Source: an uncultured Prevotellaceae bacterium | Lineage (GTDB): Bacteria > Bacteroidota > Bacteroidia > Bacteroidales > Bacteroidaceae | DNA length: 64,000 nt | Assembly: GCA_902786665.1 (NCBI GenBank) | Contig: CADADN010000046.1 | Location: forward strand, 35,264-99,263 | Direction: 5' to 3' | Part shown: positions 15,584 through 23,635 of the stretch, one piece after another | Numbering within the stretch: position 1 is the first letter of the stretch | Layout: every line of letters begins with the position of its first letter | Made by a program: the position numbers and the translations under genes | The notes under the pieces: model-generated | The model's input: only the letters and a program-made list of their open reading frames with translations | Told to the model about the DNA's origin: nothing | Databases searched by the model: none

Positions 15584-16882
15584 TTATTTAACAACCACTT
15601 TCTTGTTATTCACGATGTAGACGCCTCTTGGCAACTTGTTCATCACGTTCTCCGCCTTGCCCATGTAAGTGCCGTTCACGCTGTAGACGTCGCCAGTGAC
15701 AATCTCTTTGCCATTGATGTTGATACCTTCGATGTCGGTAGCCTCGCCGTCAACAGAGAAGGTGAAGTTTGCTTCTCCTGCACCATACTCATATCCTGCA
15801 ATCTCGAAATATCCGCGGAAAGCGTTGATCTTGGAGCTGCCAGTGGACACGAAGAATTTGTTGTCGCGGAGGAAGAGGCAGTTCTCAGGAACCTCGGTCT
15901 CAGCCTTGAGTGTACCGTACATGGTAGCGTAAACCTTACGCTGTTTGCCGACCTTGCCGTTGTCATATTCAATATATGCACTCTCTTCGTCGGCGTCAAC
16001 CAGTACGTCCTTCACGATGAACTCGTCGATAGCTTTGCTGACCTTGATGACATAAGGATAATTCTTCATAAGACCTTCGTTTGCTGCGTCAACAGCTTCG
16101 AACTCAACTACGTAAGCATCTTTGTCATTGAAGTTATAGTCGATGAACTCAGCCACCTTGACGTCCTCGCCGAAAGCTTCTTTCACTTGGTCGCCAGTCA
16201 TATCGAACGGCAGAGTGAGGGTTGACCAAACGTCCTTCTTGATGGTGCGCTGCACGGTCACGTCCTCAGGCATTTCGGAAGCCACGGGAATGTTGGGGTC
16301 GGTGTCAGCAAGAATTCTTGTGGTGTAAGGAATGACGTTGAGAGTCATGGTAATCGGGTTGCAGTGCCATGACTGACCGGTCTTCATATCGGCAAGCTCG
16401 CAGTGAGTGGTGGTGAAGGAATATTGACCCTCTGCCACATTCTCGTCACACTCTACATAGAAGGTGAACAGTTCGAGTCCTTCACCTGTCGGCATGTCGT
16501 CAGTTGCCATCTGGAAGCCCATATAGCAGCATGTTGGTGCGTTTTCCTCACCATTGTCATACCTCTCGCTGGTCTTCAATTCCATTTCAGGGTTGTGAGC
16601 TGCGAGTTCAGGACCCAGTTTTCCAACTGCGCCGTCAACCACACCTCTTTTGAATCCGTCGGGGAGCACGAATTCCACTTGGAATCCTCTAAAGATTTGG
16701 GTTGCACCTGCATTGTAGTAGACTGTAACGGCAACCGTTTTGCTCGGCATCACGTCAACACTCTCTACTTGGTAGTAGATGTCACCTTCAGCTGGATCAT
16801 AAGCAGCTGGTTCGTTTTGAGCCATCATGTTGCCCGTGAAGGCAAAGAGGCACATTGCAAATAATAGTAGTTTCTTTTTCAT
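15584..16882 (-). CDS. Large secreted protein with short C-terminal sorting-like tail
   Basis: 432 residues. Signal peptide at 1-21 (KLLLFAMCLFAFTGNMMAQ). Residues ~35-185 are beta-rich and read like a cohesin/immunoglobulin-type domain (TVYYNAGATQIFRGFQVEFVLP, LELFTFYVECDENVAEGQYSF), an inference only. The middle (~200-380) is another beta region. The end reads VYSVNGTYMGKAENVMNKLPRGVYIVNNKKVVVK, the tail common on exported Prevotella/Bacteroidales proteins and similar to type IX secretion C-terminal domains. Followed by the small peptide gene, then a terminator, so the two form one unit. Confidence 0.75.
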   Translation of the reverse strand: MKKKLLLFAMCLFAFTGNMMAQNEPAAYDPAEGDIYYQVESVDVMPSKTVAVTVYYNAGATQIFRGFQVEFVLPDGFKRGVVDGAVGKLGPELAAHNPEMELKTSERYDNGEENAPTCCYMGFQMATDDMPTGEGLELFTFYVECDENVAEGQYSFTTTHCELADMKTGQSWHCNPITMTLNVIPYTTRILADTDPNIPVASEMPEDVTVQRTIKKDVWSTLTLPFDMTGDQVKEAFGEDVKVAEFIDYNFNDKDAYVVEFEAVDAANEGLMKNYPYVIKVSKAIDEFIVKDVLVDADEESAYIEYDNGKVGKQRKVYATMYGTLKAETEVPENCLFLRDNKFFVSTGSSKINAFRGYFEIAGYEYGAGEANFTFSVDGEATDIEGININGKEIVTGDVYSVNGTYMGKAENVMNKLPRGVYIVNNKKVVVK

Positions 16883-16994
16883 ATCTTAAAAGTTTTGATA
16901 ATAATGTATCGTGACCTGTTGGTGTGCTTGTAGTTTTAGGTGATATATATAAGAAAACTGTTTGCCTCGGGTCGTTATAAAACCTTTGGCGGTG

Positions 16995-17024
16995 CAAATA
17001 TAAGAAAAATTTTTCATTCACCAA
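16995..17024 (-). promoter_or_regulatory. Promoter of the 15584-16882 secreted-protein unit
   Basis: Minus strand: -33 TTG at 17022-17024, 19-bp spacer, -7 TATATTTG at 16995-17002. Predicted 5' leader of about 105 nt, AT-rich, with no ORF I can defend. Confidence 0.7.
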
Positions 17025-17125
17025 TTTTTTTCCCCATTATTTTCACAAAAAAAGTGAAAAAAAAGTTTGGATTAGTTTTTTTCGCGCTCAATTTTGTATA
17101 TTTCTTGCATTCTCGCTTAAGATTG

Positions 17126-17932
17126 TCATTTTTGCCTTTTTGTGTCGAGGTCAAGGTCGCGTTTCACGTTGGCCCTGATTTTGGTGAGGTATGCTGCCAT
17201 TCCGTCTGCATCCTTGTTGTCGATGATCTGGAGAAGTTCCTTCAGTTCGGTGCGTATCTGTGCCACCTGGTCATGGGTGTATGGGTTGAAGAGGATTTCC
17301 TGCAAGAGGTAGTCGTCTTCGGTGAGCACGCCTTTTGCTATGCGCATGTGTCTTTTGAAGGTGGTGCCAGGAGCGTCCTGGTGTTTCATCACGGCAGCGA
17401 AGACGAAAGTGCTCACGAAGGGGATGCTGAGTGAGTAGGCCACGGTGCGGTCGTGCTCTTCAAAGGTGTACTCATAGATGTTGAGGTCAAGCCTGCGGTA
17501 GAGGTCCTTGAAGAAGATTCTTCCCATGTAGTCACCCTCGCTGATGATGATGGCGTTCTCCTCGGAGAGTTGTTGGAGGTTGGCGAAGGTGGGTCCGAAC
17601 ATGGGGTGTGTGGAGACATATCGTCTTCCCGACTTCTCGTAGTATTCCTTCAGCCCCGTCTTCACTGATGCGATGTCGCTGATGATGCAGTCGGCGGGAA
17701 GGTAGGGCGTCACCTCGTCGAAGGCCGGGATGGTGTATTTCACGGTGACGGCGTTGATGACCAATTCCGGACTGAATTCTTTTATCTCTTCCAACTTGGT
17801 GAACCGTTGCGTGTTGTAGGTGAACCTCATGCGTTTCGGGTCTTTCTCATACACGGCGGTTTCATGGTCGAAACTCAGCAGGTCGAGGAAGAAACTCCCC
17901 ATTTTCCCTGCTCCCAATACCAATATTCTCAT
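17126..17932 (-). CDS. tyrA: Prephenate dehydrogenase
   Basis: 268 residues. Makes 4-hydroxyphenylpyruvate, the tyrosine precursor, from prephenate. Seen: Rossmann start ILVLGAGKMGSFFLDLL, IISDIASVKTGL, and the conserved THPMFGPTFANL with the catalytic His; EHDRTVAYSLSIPF follows. There is no fused chorismate mutase; that activity is on the neighbouring DAHP synthase. Last gene of the Phe/Tyr operon (pheA, aminotransferase, DAHP synthase-CM, tyrA). Confidence 0.93.
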   Translation of the reverse strand: MRILVLGAGKMGSFFLDLLSFDHETAVYEKDPKRMRFTYNTQRFTKLEEIKEFSPELVINAVTVKYTIPAFDEVTPYLPADCIISDIASVKTGLKEYYEKSGRRYVSTHPMFGPTFANLQQLSEENAIIISEGDYMGRIFFKDLYRRLDLNIYEYTFEEHDRTVAYSLSIPFVSTFVFAAVMKHQDAPGTTFKRHMRIAKGVLTEDDYLLQEILFNPYTHDQVAQIRTELKELLQIIDNKDADGMAAYLTKIRANVKRDLDLDTKRQK

Positions 17933-17956
17933 GTCTTTTGTTATTTTATTTGGAGT

Positions 17957-18056
17957 TTGCGGAATAACGAAAAAATGAAAATTGCGGAATAACGTTATAA
18001 CGGAATAACGTTATAACGAAATAACGGAATAACGAAATAACGAAATAACGAAATCC
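17957..18056 (-). repeat. Spacer array, 8-bp unit (CGGAATAA dialect)
   Basis: About eleven 8-bp units of CG(G/A/T)(A/T)ATAA between two genes of the same operon, so it is transcribed. The complementary unit TTATTCCG appears at 59985-60016. Confidence 0.9.
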
Positions 18057-18075
18057 TCAACAGCTTCTTCCATTA

Positions 18076-19146
18076 TCAATCTTTCCTGCTCAATATTTCC
18101 ATCTGTTGCCTGACGCTCTCCTCGTGTACGCTTTCGAAGACTTTTTTCACGAATTCAGAGCCCATGCCGCAGAGTGCTCCTTGTGCGCCTCGCTTGTCAA
18201 GGATTTCTCCGTATCTGGTGGGTTGCAGCACGGTCATGTTGTGCTCCTTCTTGTACTGGCCTATTTCGCGGCAGACGCGCATTCTCTTGGCGAGGAGGTC
18301 CATCAGTTGGTTGTCCAGTTCATCGATTTGCTTTCGCAGTTCGTGAATGCCCTCCGTGGTGACCTTCTCGTCGCGTATGACGAGCAGCGAGAGGATGTAG
18401 TCGAGGATGTCGGGTGTGACTTGTTGCTTGGCGTCGCTCCATGCCCTGTCGGGGTCGCAGTGTGACTCTACGAGCAGTCCGTCGAACCCGAGGTCCATTG
18501 CCTGCTGGCATAGCGGGGCTACTAGTTCCCGCCTTCCTCCGATGTGGCTGGGGTCGCAGATGATGGGCAGGTTGGGGATGCGGCGCCTCAGTTCGATGGG
18601 AATCTGCCACATGGGGAGGTTCCTGTATATTTTCTTGTCATAGCTGGAGAATCCCCGATGCACGGCGGCGAGTTTCTTGACCCCGGCTTGGTTGATGCGT
18701 TCCAAGGCCCCGATCCACAGTTCGAGGTCGGGGTTGACGGGATTTTTCACCAAAACGGGTTTTTCCACTCCTTTTAGTGAGTCGGCGAGTGCCTGCATGG
18801 CAAAGGGGTTGGCAGAGGTGCGTGCACCAATCCAAAGGATGTCGATGTCGTATTCGAGGGCTATCCTGACATGCTCGGGCGTTGCCACTTCCGTTGCGAC
18901 GAGCATTCCAGTCTCGTTCTTCACGCGTTTGAGCCATGGCATGGCTTTTTCTCCTTGTCCCTCGAATCCTCCGGGCTTGGTTCTTGGTTTCCACACGCCG
19001 GCCCTGAACATGTGGCATCCTTTCATGGCCAGTTGCGTGGCGGTGGTCATCACTTGCTCTTCGGTTTCTGCCGAGCATGGTCCTGCGATTACTATTGGGC
19101 GTTCATGGTCGCTGGGGAGGTGTAGTGGTTGAAGGTTGAGTTCCAT
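18076..19146 (-). CDS. Bifunctional DAHP synthase / chorismate mutase
   Basis: 356 residues. Residues ~1-260 are a KDOPS-like (type I beta) 3-deoxy-7-phosphoheptulonate synthase: VIAGPCSAETEEQV, FRAGVWKPRTKPGGFEG, GARTSANPFAMQAL, LVKNPVNPD, CDPSHIGGRRELV, ESHCDPDRAWSDAKQQ. Residues ~268-356 are an AroQ-type chorismate mutase (IHELRKQIDELDNQLMDLLAKRMRV...IGQYKK). It catalyses the first shikimate step and the branch step to prephenate. In studied fusions the mutase domain also mediates prephenate feedback; that is family knowledge. Third gene of the operon. Confidence 0.95.
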   Translation of the reverse strand: MELNLQPLHLPSDHERPIVIAGPCSAETEEQVMTTATQLAMKGCHMFRAGVWKPRTKPGGFEGQGEKAMPWLKRVKNETGMLVATEVATPEHVRIALEYDIDILWIGARTSANPFAMQALADSLKGVEKPVLVKNPVNPDLELWIGALERINQAGVKKLAAVHRGFSSYDKKIYRNLPMWQIPIELRRRIPNLPIICDPSHIGGRRELVAPLCQQAMDLGFDGLLVESHCDPDRAWSDAKQQVTPDILDYILSLLVIRDEKVTTEGIHELRKQIDELDNQLMDLLAKRMRVCREIGQYKKEHNMTVLQPTRYGEILDKRGAQGALCGMGSEFVKKVFESVHEESVRQQMEILSRKD

Positions 19147-19181
19147 TGTCTTTTCTTTTTGGTGTATGTTGTGGTGGGTTG

Positions 19182-20366
19182 TCAGATTGTGGTGCGTATT
19201 CTTTCGAGAGCCTCTCTCATCTTCTCTTCCTTGGCGCAGAGCGAGATGCGGATGTATCGTTTTCCGTTGGAACCGAAGATGAATCCTGGCGTGATGAATA
19301 CCCTTGCTTCATGGAGCACACGTTCGGTGAGTTGCTCCACGTCGTCGTAGGTGTCGGGAATCTTCCCCCAGAGGAACATGCCCACCTGTCGTGGGTCGAA
19401 GGTGCATTGGAGTGTTCGCATGATGTCCTCAGCGATGGCCCTGCGTCGTGCGTAGATGTTGCGGTTATACTCCTGGTGCCATTCGCCGTCGTTGGCATAG
19501 GCTTGAGCGGCAGCGAGTTGTATGCCACGGAATGTTCCGCTGTCGATGTTGCTTTTCACCTTGAGAATCCATGAGATGAAAGTGGCGTTGGTGGCGCAGA
19601 GTCCCACGCGCCATCCAGGCATGTTGTGGCTCTTGCTCATGGAGTTGAACTCTATGCAGTGGTCCTTTGCACCTTCCACTTGCAGCAGCGACTTGGGTTC
19701 CTTGTTGAGGATGAAGGAGTAGGGGTTGTCGTTGACGACGACGATGCCTTTCCTCTTTGCGAAATCGACGAGCCTTTCGTAGGTTTCCATCCTGGCATCG
19801 CCTCCTGTGGGCATGTTGGGGTAGTTGGTCCACATCAGTTTCACACCTTCAAGGTCCATTTGCTCCAGTTCGTCGAAGTCGGGTTGCCAGGCATTGTCCT
19901 CCCGTAGGTTGTAGTTGACGATTCGTGCGCCGAGTATTTTGCTCAGCGAGGTGTAGGTGGGGTATCCCGGGTTGGGCACCAACACGCCGTCGCCGGGGTT
20001 GACGAATGCGAGTGTGACGTGCAGGATGCCTTCCTTGCTTCCGATGAGGGGTAGTATCTCGGTGGCCGGGTCGAGGTTCACGTCGTACCACCTTTTATAA
20101 AACGAGGCCATGGCCTGTCGCAGTTCCGGCGTACCCATGGTGGGTTGGTATCCGTGTGTGTCGTGGCGTCGTGCCACTTGGCACAGGGTGTCGATGGTTT
20201 CTTCCGACGGTGGCATGTCGGGGCTTCCTATGGCGAGGCTGATGATGTCGCGCCCCTCGGCGTTGAGCCGGGCCACTTCCTTCAGTTTCCGGCTGAAATA
20301 ATATTCCTGCACCAGGCTGAGCCGTTCGGCCGGCACAATGTTAACTGGTCTGTCTTCCTGTTTCAT
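19182..20366 (-). CDS. PLP-dependent aminotransferase, class I/II, probably aromatic
   Basis: 394 residues. Fold type I features: IGSPDMPPSEETID, YQPTMGTPELRQAM, the NPGYPTY and TNYPNMPTG segments, and NSMSKSHNMPGWRVG with the PLP Lys (SKSHNM). Between pheA and DAHP synthase in one operon it is best placed to transaminate phenylpyruvate and 4-hydroxyphenylpyruvate, though by sequence alone it could also use aspartate or diaminopimelate. Its start overlaps pheA by 26 bases in another frame. Confidence 0.92.
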   Translation of the reverse strand: MKQEDRPVNIVPAERLSLVQEYYFSRKLKEVARLNAEGRDIISLAIGSPDMPPSEETIDTLCQVARRHDTHGYQPTMGTPELRQAMASFYKRWYDVNLDPATEILPLIGSKEGILHVTLAFVNPGDGVLVPNPGYPTYTSLSKILGARIVNYNLREDNAWQPDFDELEQMDLEGVKLMWTNYPNMPTGGDARMETYERLVDFAKRKGIVVVNDNPYSFILNKEPKSLLQVEGAKDHCIEFNSMSKSHNMPGWRVGLCATNATFISWILKVKSNIDSGTFRGIQLAAAQAYANDGEWHQEYNRNIYARRRAIAEDIMRTLQCTFDPRQVGMFLWGKIPDTYDDVEQLTERVLHEARVFITPGFIFGSNGKRYIRISLCAKEEKMREALERIRTTI

Positions 20367-21183
20367 ATTCTCCTAATATTTTCAGTTCTTTGGTCAGTGG
20401 GGTGATGGCGTCGATGCTCTGCCTGTAGCGTGTGAGGTTGTTGTAGGTGACATCCACGTAGAAGAGGTATTCCCACTCATGGCCTATGATGGGCAGCGAC
20501 TGTATCTTGGTCATGTTGATGTTGTAGAACGAGAGGATGGTGAGTACCTTCGACAGCGACCCTTCCTCATGGGGTAGTGAGAAGACGATGCTCGACTTGT
20601 TCGACTTTTCCAATGGCCTCAGGAAGTCGGCCTTCCGTGGGTCGCACACCACGAGGAAGCGCGTGAAATTGTGTTTGTTGTCCTCGATGGAGTCCTCAAG
20701 AATCTTCATGCCGTGCAGCCGGGCAGCCTCGGCATGGCAGATGGCGGCCTTCCCTCGCAGTTGGCGGGTCATGATCTCCTCTGCCGCGCCGGCGGTGTCC
20801 TCAGTCTCCACGGCTTTGAGCGCGGGATGCTTGGCGAGGAACTGTCGGCACTGCATCAGTGCCACGGGATGTGAGTGTATCTCGTCGAGGCTGTCCCAGT
20901 CGTCCTCCGGCAGGCAGCAGATGCAGTGCTTGATGTGCAGCTTGTGCTCTCCCACCACCGTGGTGCCTGAGTCGCGAAGCAGCTCGTAATTGTGGAGAAG
21001 GCTTCCGGCGATGGTGTTCTCTATGGCGGTGAGCCCGATGATGGTGGGGTCGAGGCGGATGTGTTCGTACACTTCCTCGAATGTTGAGCAGCAGATGATT
21101 TGCATCTGCTCTCCCTCGAAAAACAGGTGGGCTGCGATGTCGTGGAACGACCCTATGCGGCCCTGGATGGCGATTCTCTTCAT
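20341..21183 (-). CDS. pheA: Prephenate dehydratase
   Basis: 280 residues. Converts prephenate to phenylpyruvate. Seen: AIQGRIGSFHDIAAHLFF, the IENTIAGSLLHNYELL segment, HSHPVALMQCRQFL, the NFTRFLVV motif (catalytic Thr-Arg-Phe), and a C-terminal ACT domain (IVFSLPHEEGSLSKVLTILSFYNINMTKIQSLPI) that binds Phe for feedback. First structural gene of the operon; about 130 bp upstream lies the leader peptide and attenuator described separately. Confidence 0.97.
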   Translation of the reverse strand: MKRIAIQGRIGSFHDIAAHLFFEGEQMQIICCSTFEEVYEHIRLDPTIIGLTAIENTIAGSLLHNYELLRDSGTTVVGEHKLHIKHCICCLPEDDWDSLDEIHSHPVALMQCRQFLAKHPALKAVETEDTAGAAEEIMTRQLRGKAAICHAEAARLHGMKILEDSIEDNKHNFTRFLVVCDPRKADFLRPLEKSNKSSIVFSLPHEEGSLSKVLTILSFYNINMTKIQSLPIIGHEWEYLFYVDVTYNNLTRYRQSIDAITPLTKELKILGEYETGRQTS

Positions 21184-21235
21184 ATCGTTCTTTTGGCACC
21201 TTCCCTTCCAGGTGCTTTGGTTGTTGTTGCTTTAT

Positions 21236-21332
21236 AAAACAAACATTCCCGCCTCTTGTTTGAAGCGGGAAACGATGCAGGCCTCAGGCCTTTTAGGAGT
21301 GATGTCGGAATCTACACACAATTTCCCGCTTC
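21236..21332 (-). promoter_or_regulatory. Attenuator of the Phe/Tyr operon (competing hairpins)
   Basis: Minus strand. Segment A GAAGCGGGAAA (21322-21332, inside codons 19-22 of the leader peptide) is fully complementary to segment C TTTCCCGCTTC (21262-21272). C also pairs through TTCCCGC with segment D GCGGGAA (21246-21252), followed by TGTTTGTTTT. C:D is a terminator; A:C would be the antiterminator. A small AGGCC-TGA-GGCCT hairpin (21279-21291) lies between A and C. A ribosome stalled in the Tyr/Phe codons leaves A free; one that reaches the stop covers A. Confidence 0.85.
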
Positions 21333-21386
21333 GCAACAATTTGCAAAGTAGAAATAAAAGTAATAATATGCGTTGAAAATTCTCAT
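21312..21386 (-). CDS. Phe/Tyr leader peptide of the aromatic operon
   Basis: 24 codons from ATG 21386 to TAG. Nine residues are aromatic, with residues 7-14 reading YYYFYFYF. It starts about 20 nt after the predicted transcript start and stops before the terminator. The codon content matches the products of the operon below (pheA and tyrA), as expected of a ribosome-sensed attenuator. There is no clear ribosome-binding site, normal for Bacteroidetes. Too short for ordinary gene finding. Confidence 0.88.
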   Translation of the reverse strand: MRIFNAYYYFYFYFANCCEAGNCV

Positions 21387-21413
21387 TTTGTCACTCTTTT
21401 GTTGTTGTGGGTG

Positions 21414-21443
21414 CAAAATTATAACTTTTTCTTGACTTTCAAA
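21414..21443 (-). promoter_or_regulatory. Promoter of the Phe/Tyr operon
   Basis: Minus strand: -33 TTTG at 21440-21443, 18-bp spacer, -7 TAATTTTG at 21414-21421. Confidence 0.75.
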
Positions 21444-21554
21444 AACATTTTGCCGTTTTTTTTACTGAAATGTGATTTTTAGCGTCTTTGTCGTATGATA
21501 CAGCTCACTCACGGGATGTGTCAGGAGTATGTGATTGCCACACCTTATTTATAT

Positions 21555-21604
21555 ATGAATCACAAAAATCATAAATACTATAGATACTATAGAGTCTATG
21601 GAGC
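21555..21604 (+). repeat. Spacer array, 9-bp unit (ATACTATAG dialect)
   Basis: Four to five units. The rest of 21444-21799 is AT-rich with a possible -7 TACTTTTG at 21696-21703 for the next gene and nothing else I can name. Confidence 0.7.
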
Positions 21605-21799
21605 CTATAAAAGCCAGGGGGCTCCTTTTTCAATTTTCAAAGTATTTTTAATTTTTTTTCGCATGCGAGATGTTTTTCTTGTAATGGAATTGTTGTACTT
21701 TTGCAGCGACCACCATCCGAAGAAGCTTGCCCTGATGTGTGAAAGTGAAGGATGGCGACTTATGTCGAAAATAGCATTTGAAAGAAAGGAGAATTGGAA

Positions 21800-22378
21800 A
21801 TGAGAAGATTGATGACGATGTTGCTGCTTGCCTTGCTGACCTTTTGCGGGGTAAGTGCGCAGATGACGAAGAAGCCCACCGGCAAGGGGCCGTTCAAGGA
21901 GCGCGTGACCAATTTGTGGCATCTTTCCAAAGATGCGATAGGCGGTGTGGTAACCAAGGTTCAAGACACTTTTGAGACGGAAAACTCCGGCTTGCATCGC
22001 GTGAACGGCAAGTATTACATGCACTTGTATGACACCAACATCTACAAAGGCGCCGACAGTGCTGAGTTGTGTGCCTTGTGTCGCAAAGAGTTTGAAAAGA
22101 AATACCCGGCGATGCCCATCAAGTCTGTGGTGATTCCCCAGACGGACTGGGAGACCAGCACCGTGGAGGTTGACGGTCTTGTGGAAGGCTATGCCCAGAC
22201 GCTGTATTGCTACATCATCGCCAAGGATGGCAATGAAGGCTTTGTCAATGCGAAGTTCGTCTTCGAGCGTCAGAGGAAAGTGGGCGAGTCCACCATGGAC
22301 AATCGTGTGAAATGGCCCCTTTGGATGCGCACCGACGTGCTCACCAACGAGGTCTATGGGAAGTTGCTCAAGAAATGA
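21800..22378 (+). CDS. Secreted protein of unknown function
   Basis: 192 residues from ATG 21800; a TTG two codons earlier is in frame but unneeded. Residues 1-20 (MRRLMTMLLLALLTFCGVSA) are a signal peptide. The mature part has no family I recognise: mixed alpha/beta with KYYMHLYDTNIYKGADSAELCALCRKEFEKKYP, two Cys pairs, and a lysine-rich end. A 24-bp palindrome follows, then a TPR gene on the same strand. Confidence 0.75.
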   Translation: MRRLMTMLLLALLTFCGVSAQMTKKPTGKGPFKERVTNLWHLSKDAIGGVVTKVQDTFETENSGLHRVNGKYYMHLYDTNIYKGADSAELCALCRKEFEKKYPAMPIKSVVIPQTDWETSTVEVDGLVEGYAQTLYCYIIAKDGNEGFVNAKFVFERQRKVGESTMDNRVKWPLWMRTDVLTNEVYGKLLKK

Positions 22379-22385
22379 AATCATC

Positions 22386-22409
22386 CCCTGGCTGGCATGC
22401 CAGCCAGGG
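22386..22409. repeat. Perfect 24-bp palindrome
   Basis: CCCTGGCTGGCATGCCAGCC plus AGGG, 12-bp arms with no spacer, between two same-strand genes. No T-run follows on either side, so it is not a classic terminator; it may be a transcript-processing hairpin or a protein site. Confidence 0.7.
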
Positions 22410-22429
22410 AAACATCAACCTGAAATCTT

Positions 22430-23251
22430 ATGGGATTCCTGAAGTCATTTTTCGGAGGCAAGGATGAAAGCCCCGAGGAGAAGAAAGAGAGAGAGGATGC
22501 ACGCAATTTCGACGTGCTCAAGACCGATGGCGTGCACTCCCTACGCATGGGGAGAGGCGAACATGCCGTCATGTGTTTCACTAAAGCCTTGGAAATCAAG
22601 GACGACCTGGAGACCCGCGACTATCTCTCGCAAGCCTTCATCCGCTGTGACAAGTTGCCTGAGGCAAGAAAACAACTCGAAATACTGGCAGAGGCTGAAC
22701 CCGACAATGTCCGCATCCTCCTTGTGATGGCAAGGGTGGACTATATGATGGAAGACTACGCCGCCATGGCCATGGTGTGCGAGAAAGCCACCCTTATCGA
22801 CAACGAGAATGCCGAGGTGATGTTCCTTTATGCAAGGGCCATGAAAGGTCAGCATGACTTGGTGAATGCCGTGGCCATGTATACCAAGGCCATCATGCTC
22901 AACGAGCATTTTGCCGACGCCTATCTTGAACGGGGAAGGCTCCTTTTGGAGATGGGCGACGTTGAAGGTGCCGAGGAGGATGCCAACCTCCTTGTGGAGG
23001 CTGCTCCTGATGCCGAGGAGGTGCTGCTTTTCAAGGCCGAAGTCCTGGTGGCCCAGAAACGGCAGTCGGAAGCCATCGCCGTCTACGACAAGGCCATCGA
23101 GGGCAATCCTTTCTGCGTCGCCGCATTGAAAGGCCGTGGGGCGTTGCGCCTCGCCATAGGCGACAAGGAAGGTGCGGAGAGCGACATGCGCCAACTGCTG
23201 GAGGTCGACCCGGCCGCCCTCGACCACATCAACGGACAGTTTGAGGGGTGA
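22430..23251 (+). CDS. TPR-repeat protein
   Basis: 273 residues, cytoplasmic (no signal). After a charged start (FFGGKDESPEEKKEREDARNFD) come about six TPR units, for example GVHSLRMGRGEHAVMCFTKALEI, AVAMYTKAIMLNEHFADAYLERG and AIAVYDKAIEGNPFCVAALKGRG. TPRs are protein-binding scaffolds; the partner is unknown. Neighbours (secreted protein, cupin) do not define a pathway. Confidence 0.85.
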   Translation: MGFLKSFFGGKDESPEEKKEREDARNFDVLKTDGVHSLRMGRGEHAVMCFTKALEIKDDLETRDYLSQAFIRCDKLPEARKQLEILAEAEPDNVRILLVMARVDYMMEDYAAMAMVCEKATLIDNENAEVMFLYARAMKGQHDLVNAVAMYTKAIMLNEHFADAYLERGRLLLEMGDVEGAEEDANLLVEAAPDAEEVLLFKAEVLVAQKRQSEAIAVYDKAIEGNPFCVAALKGRGALRLAIGDKEGAESDMRQLLEVDPAALDHINGQFEG

Positions 23252-23281
23252 CCCTCTTTTTTCACCATAACCCAATACCCC

Positions 23282-23620
23282 ATGAAGACAAGAAGCAGCG
23301 TCTATCAAATCGAGAAGGAGATGCCCTGGCAAGACGCCGGACCAGGCATCAAGAGGCAAATCATGGCCTATGACGGCCAATTGATGATGGTAAAGGTGCA
23401 GTTTGAGACTGGAGCAGTGGGTACGCCTCACACCCATTATCACAGCCAAGCCACCTATGTGGCCAGCGGAAGGTTCATGCTCACCATCGGCGAGAGCCGG
23501 CGCGAATTAGGCCCCGGTGACGGCTATTATGTGGAGCCCGACATGTTGCACGGGTGCGAGTGCCTGGAGGACGGCGTGCTTATCGACACCTTCAGCCCCA
23601 TGCGGCAGGACTTCCTGTGA
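23282..23620 (+). CDS. kdgF: KdgF-like cupin
   Basis: 112 residues, single cupin. Metal motif TPHTHYHSQATYVASG (three His and Gln) and second motif GPGDGYYVEPDMLHGCECLE; the end LIDTFSPMRQDFL is characteristic of KdgF. KdgF converts unsaturated uronates released from pectin or alginate to linear keturonates. No other uronate genes lie in the window, so the pathway link is from the family only. Confidence 0.75.
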   Translation: MKTRSSVYQIEKEMPWQDAGPGIKRQIMAYDGQLMMVKVQFETGAVGTPHTHYHSQATYVASGRFMLTIGESRRELGPGDGYYVEPDMLHGCECLEDGVLIDTFSPMRQDFL

Positions 23621-23635
23621 GGGAAGAGGAGGCAT

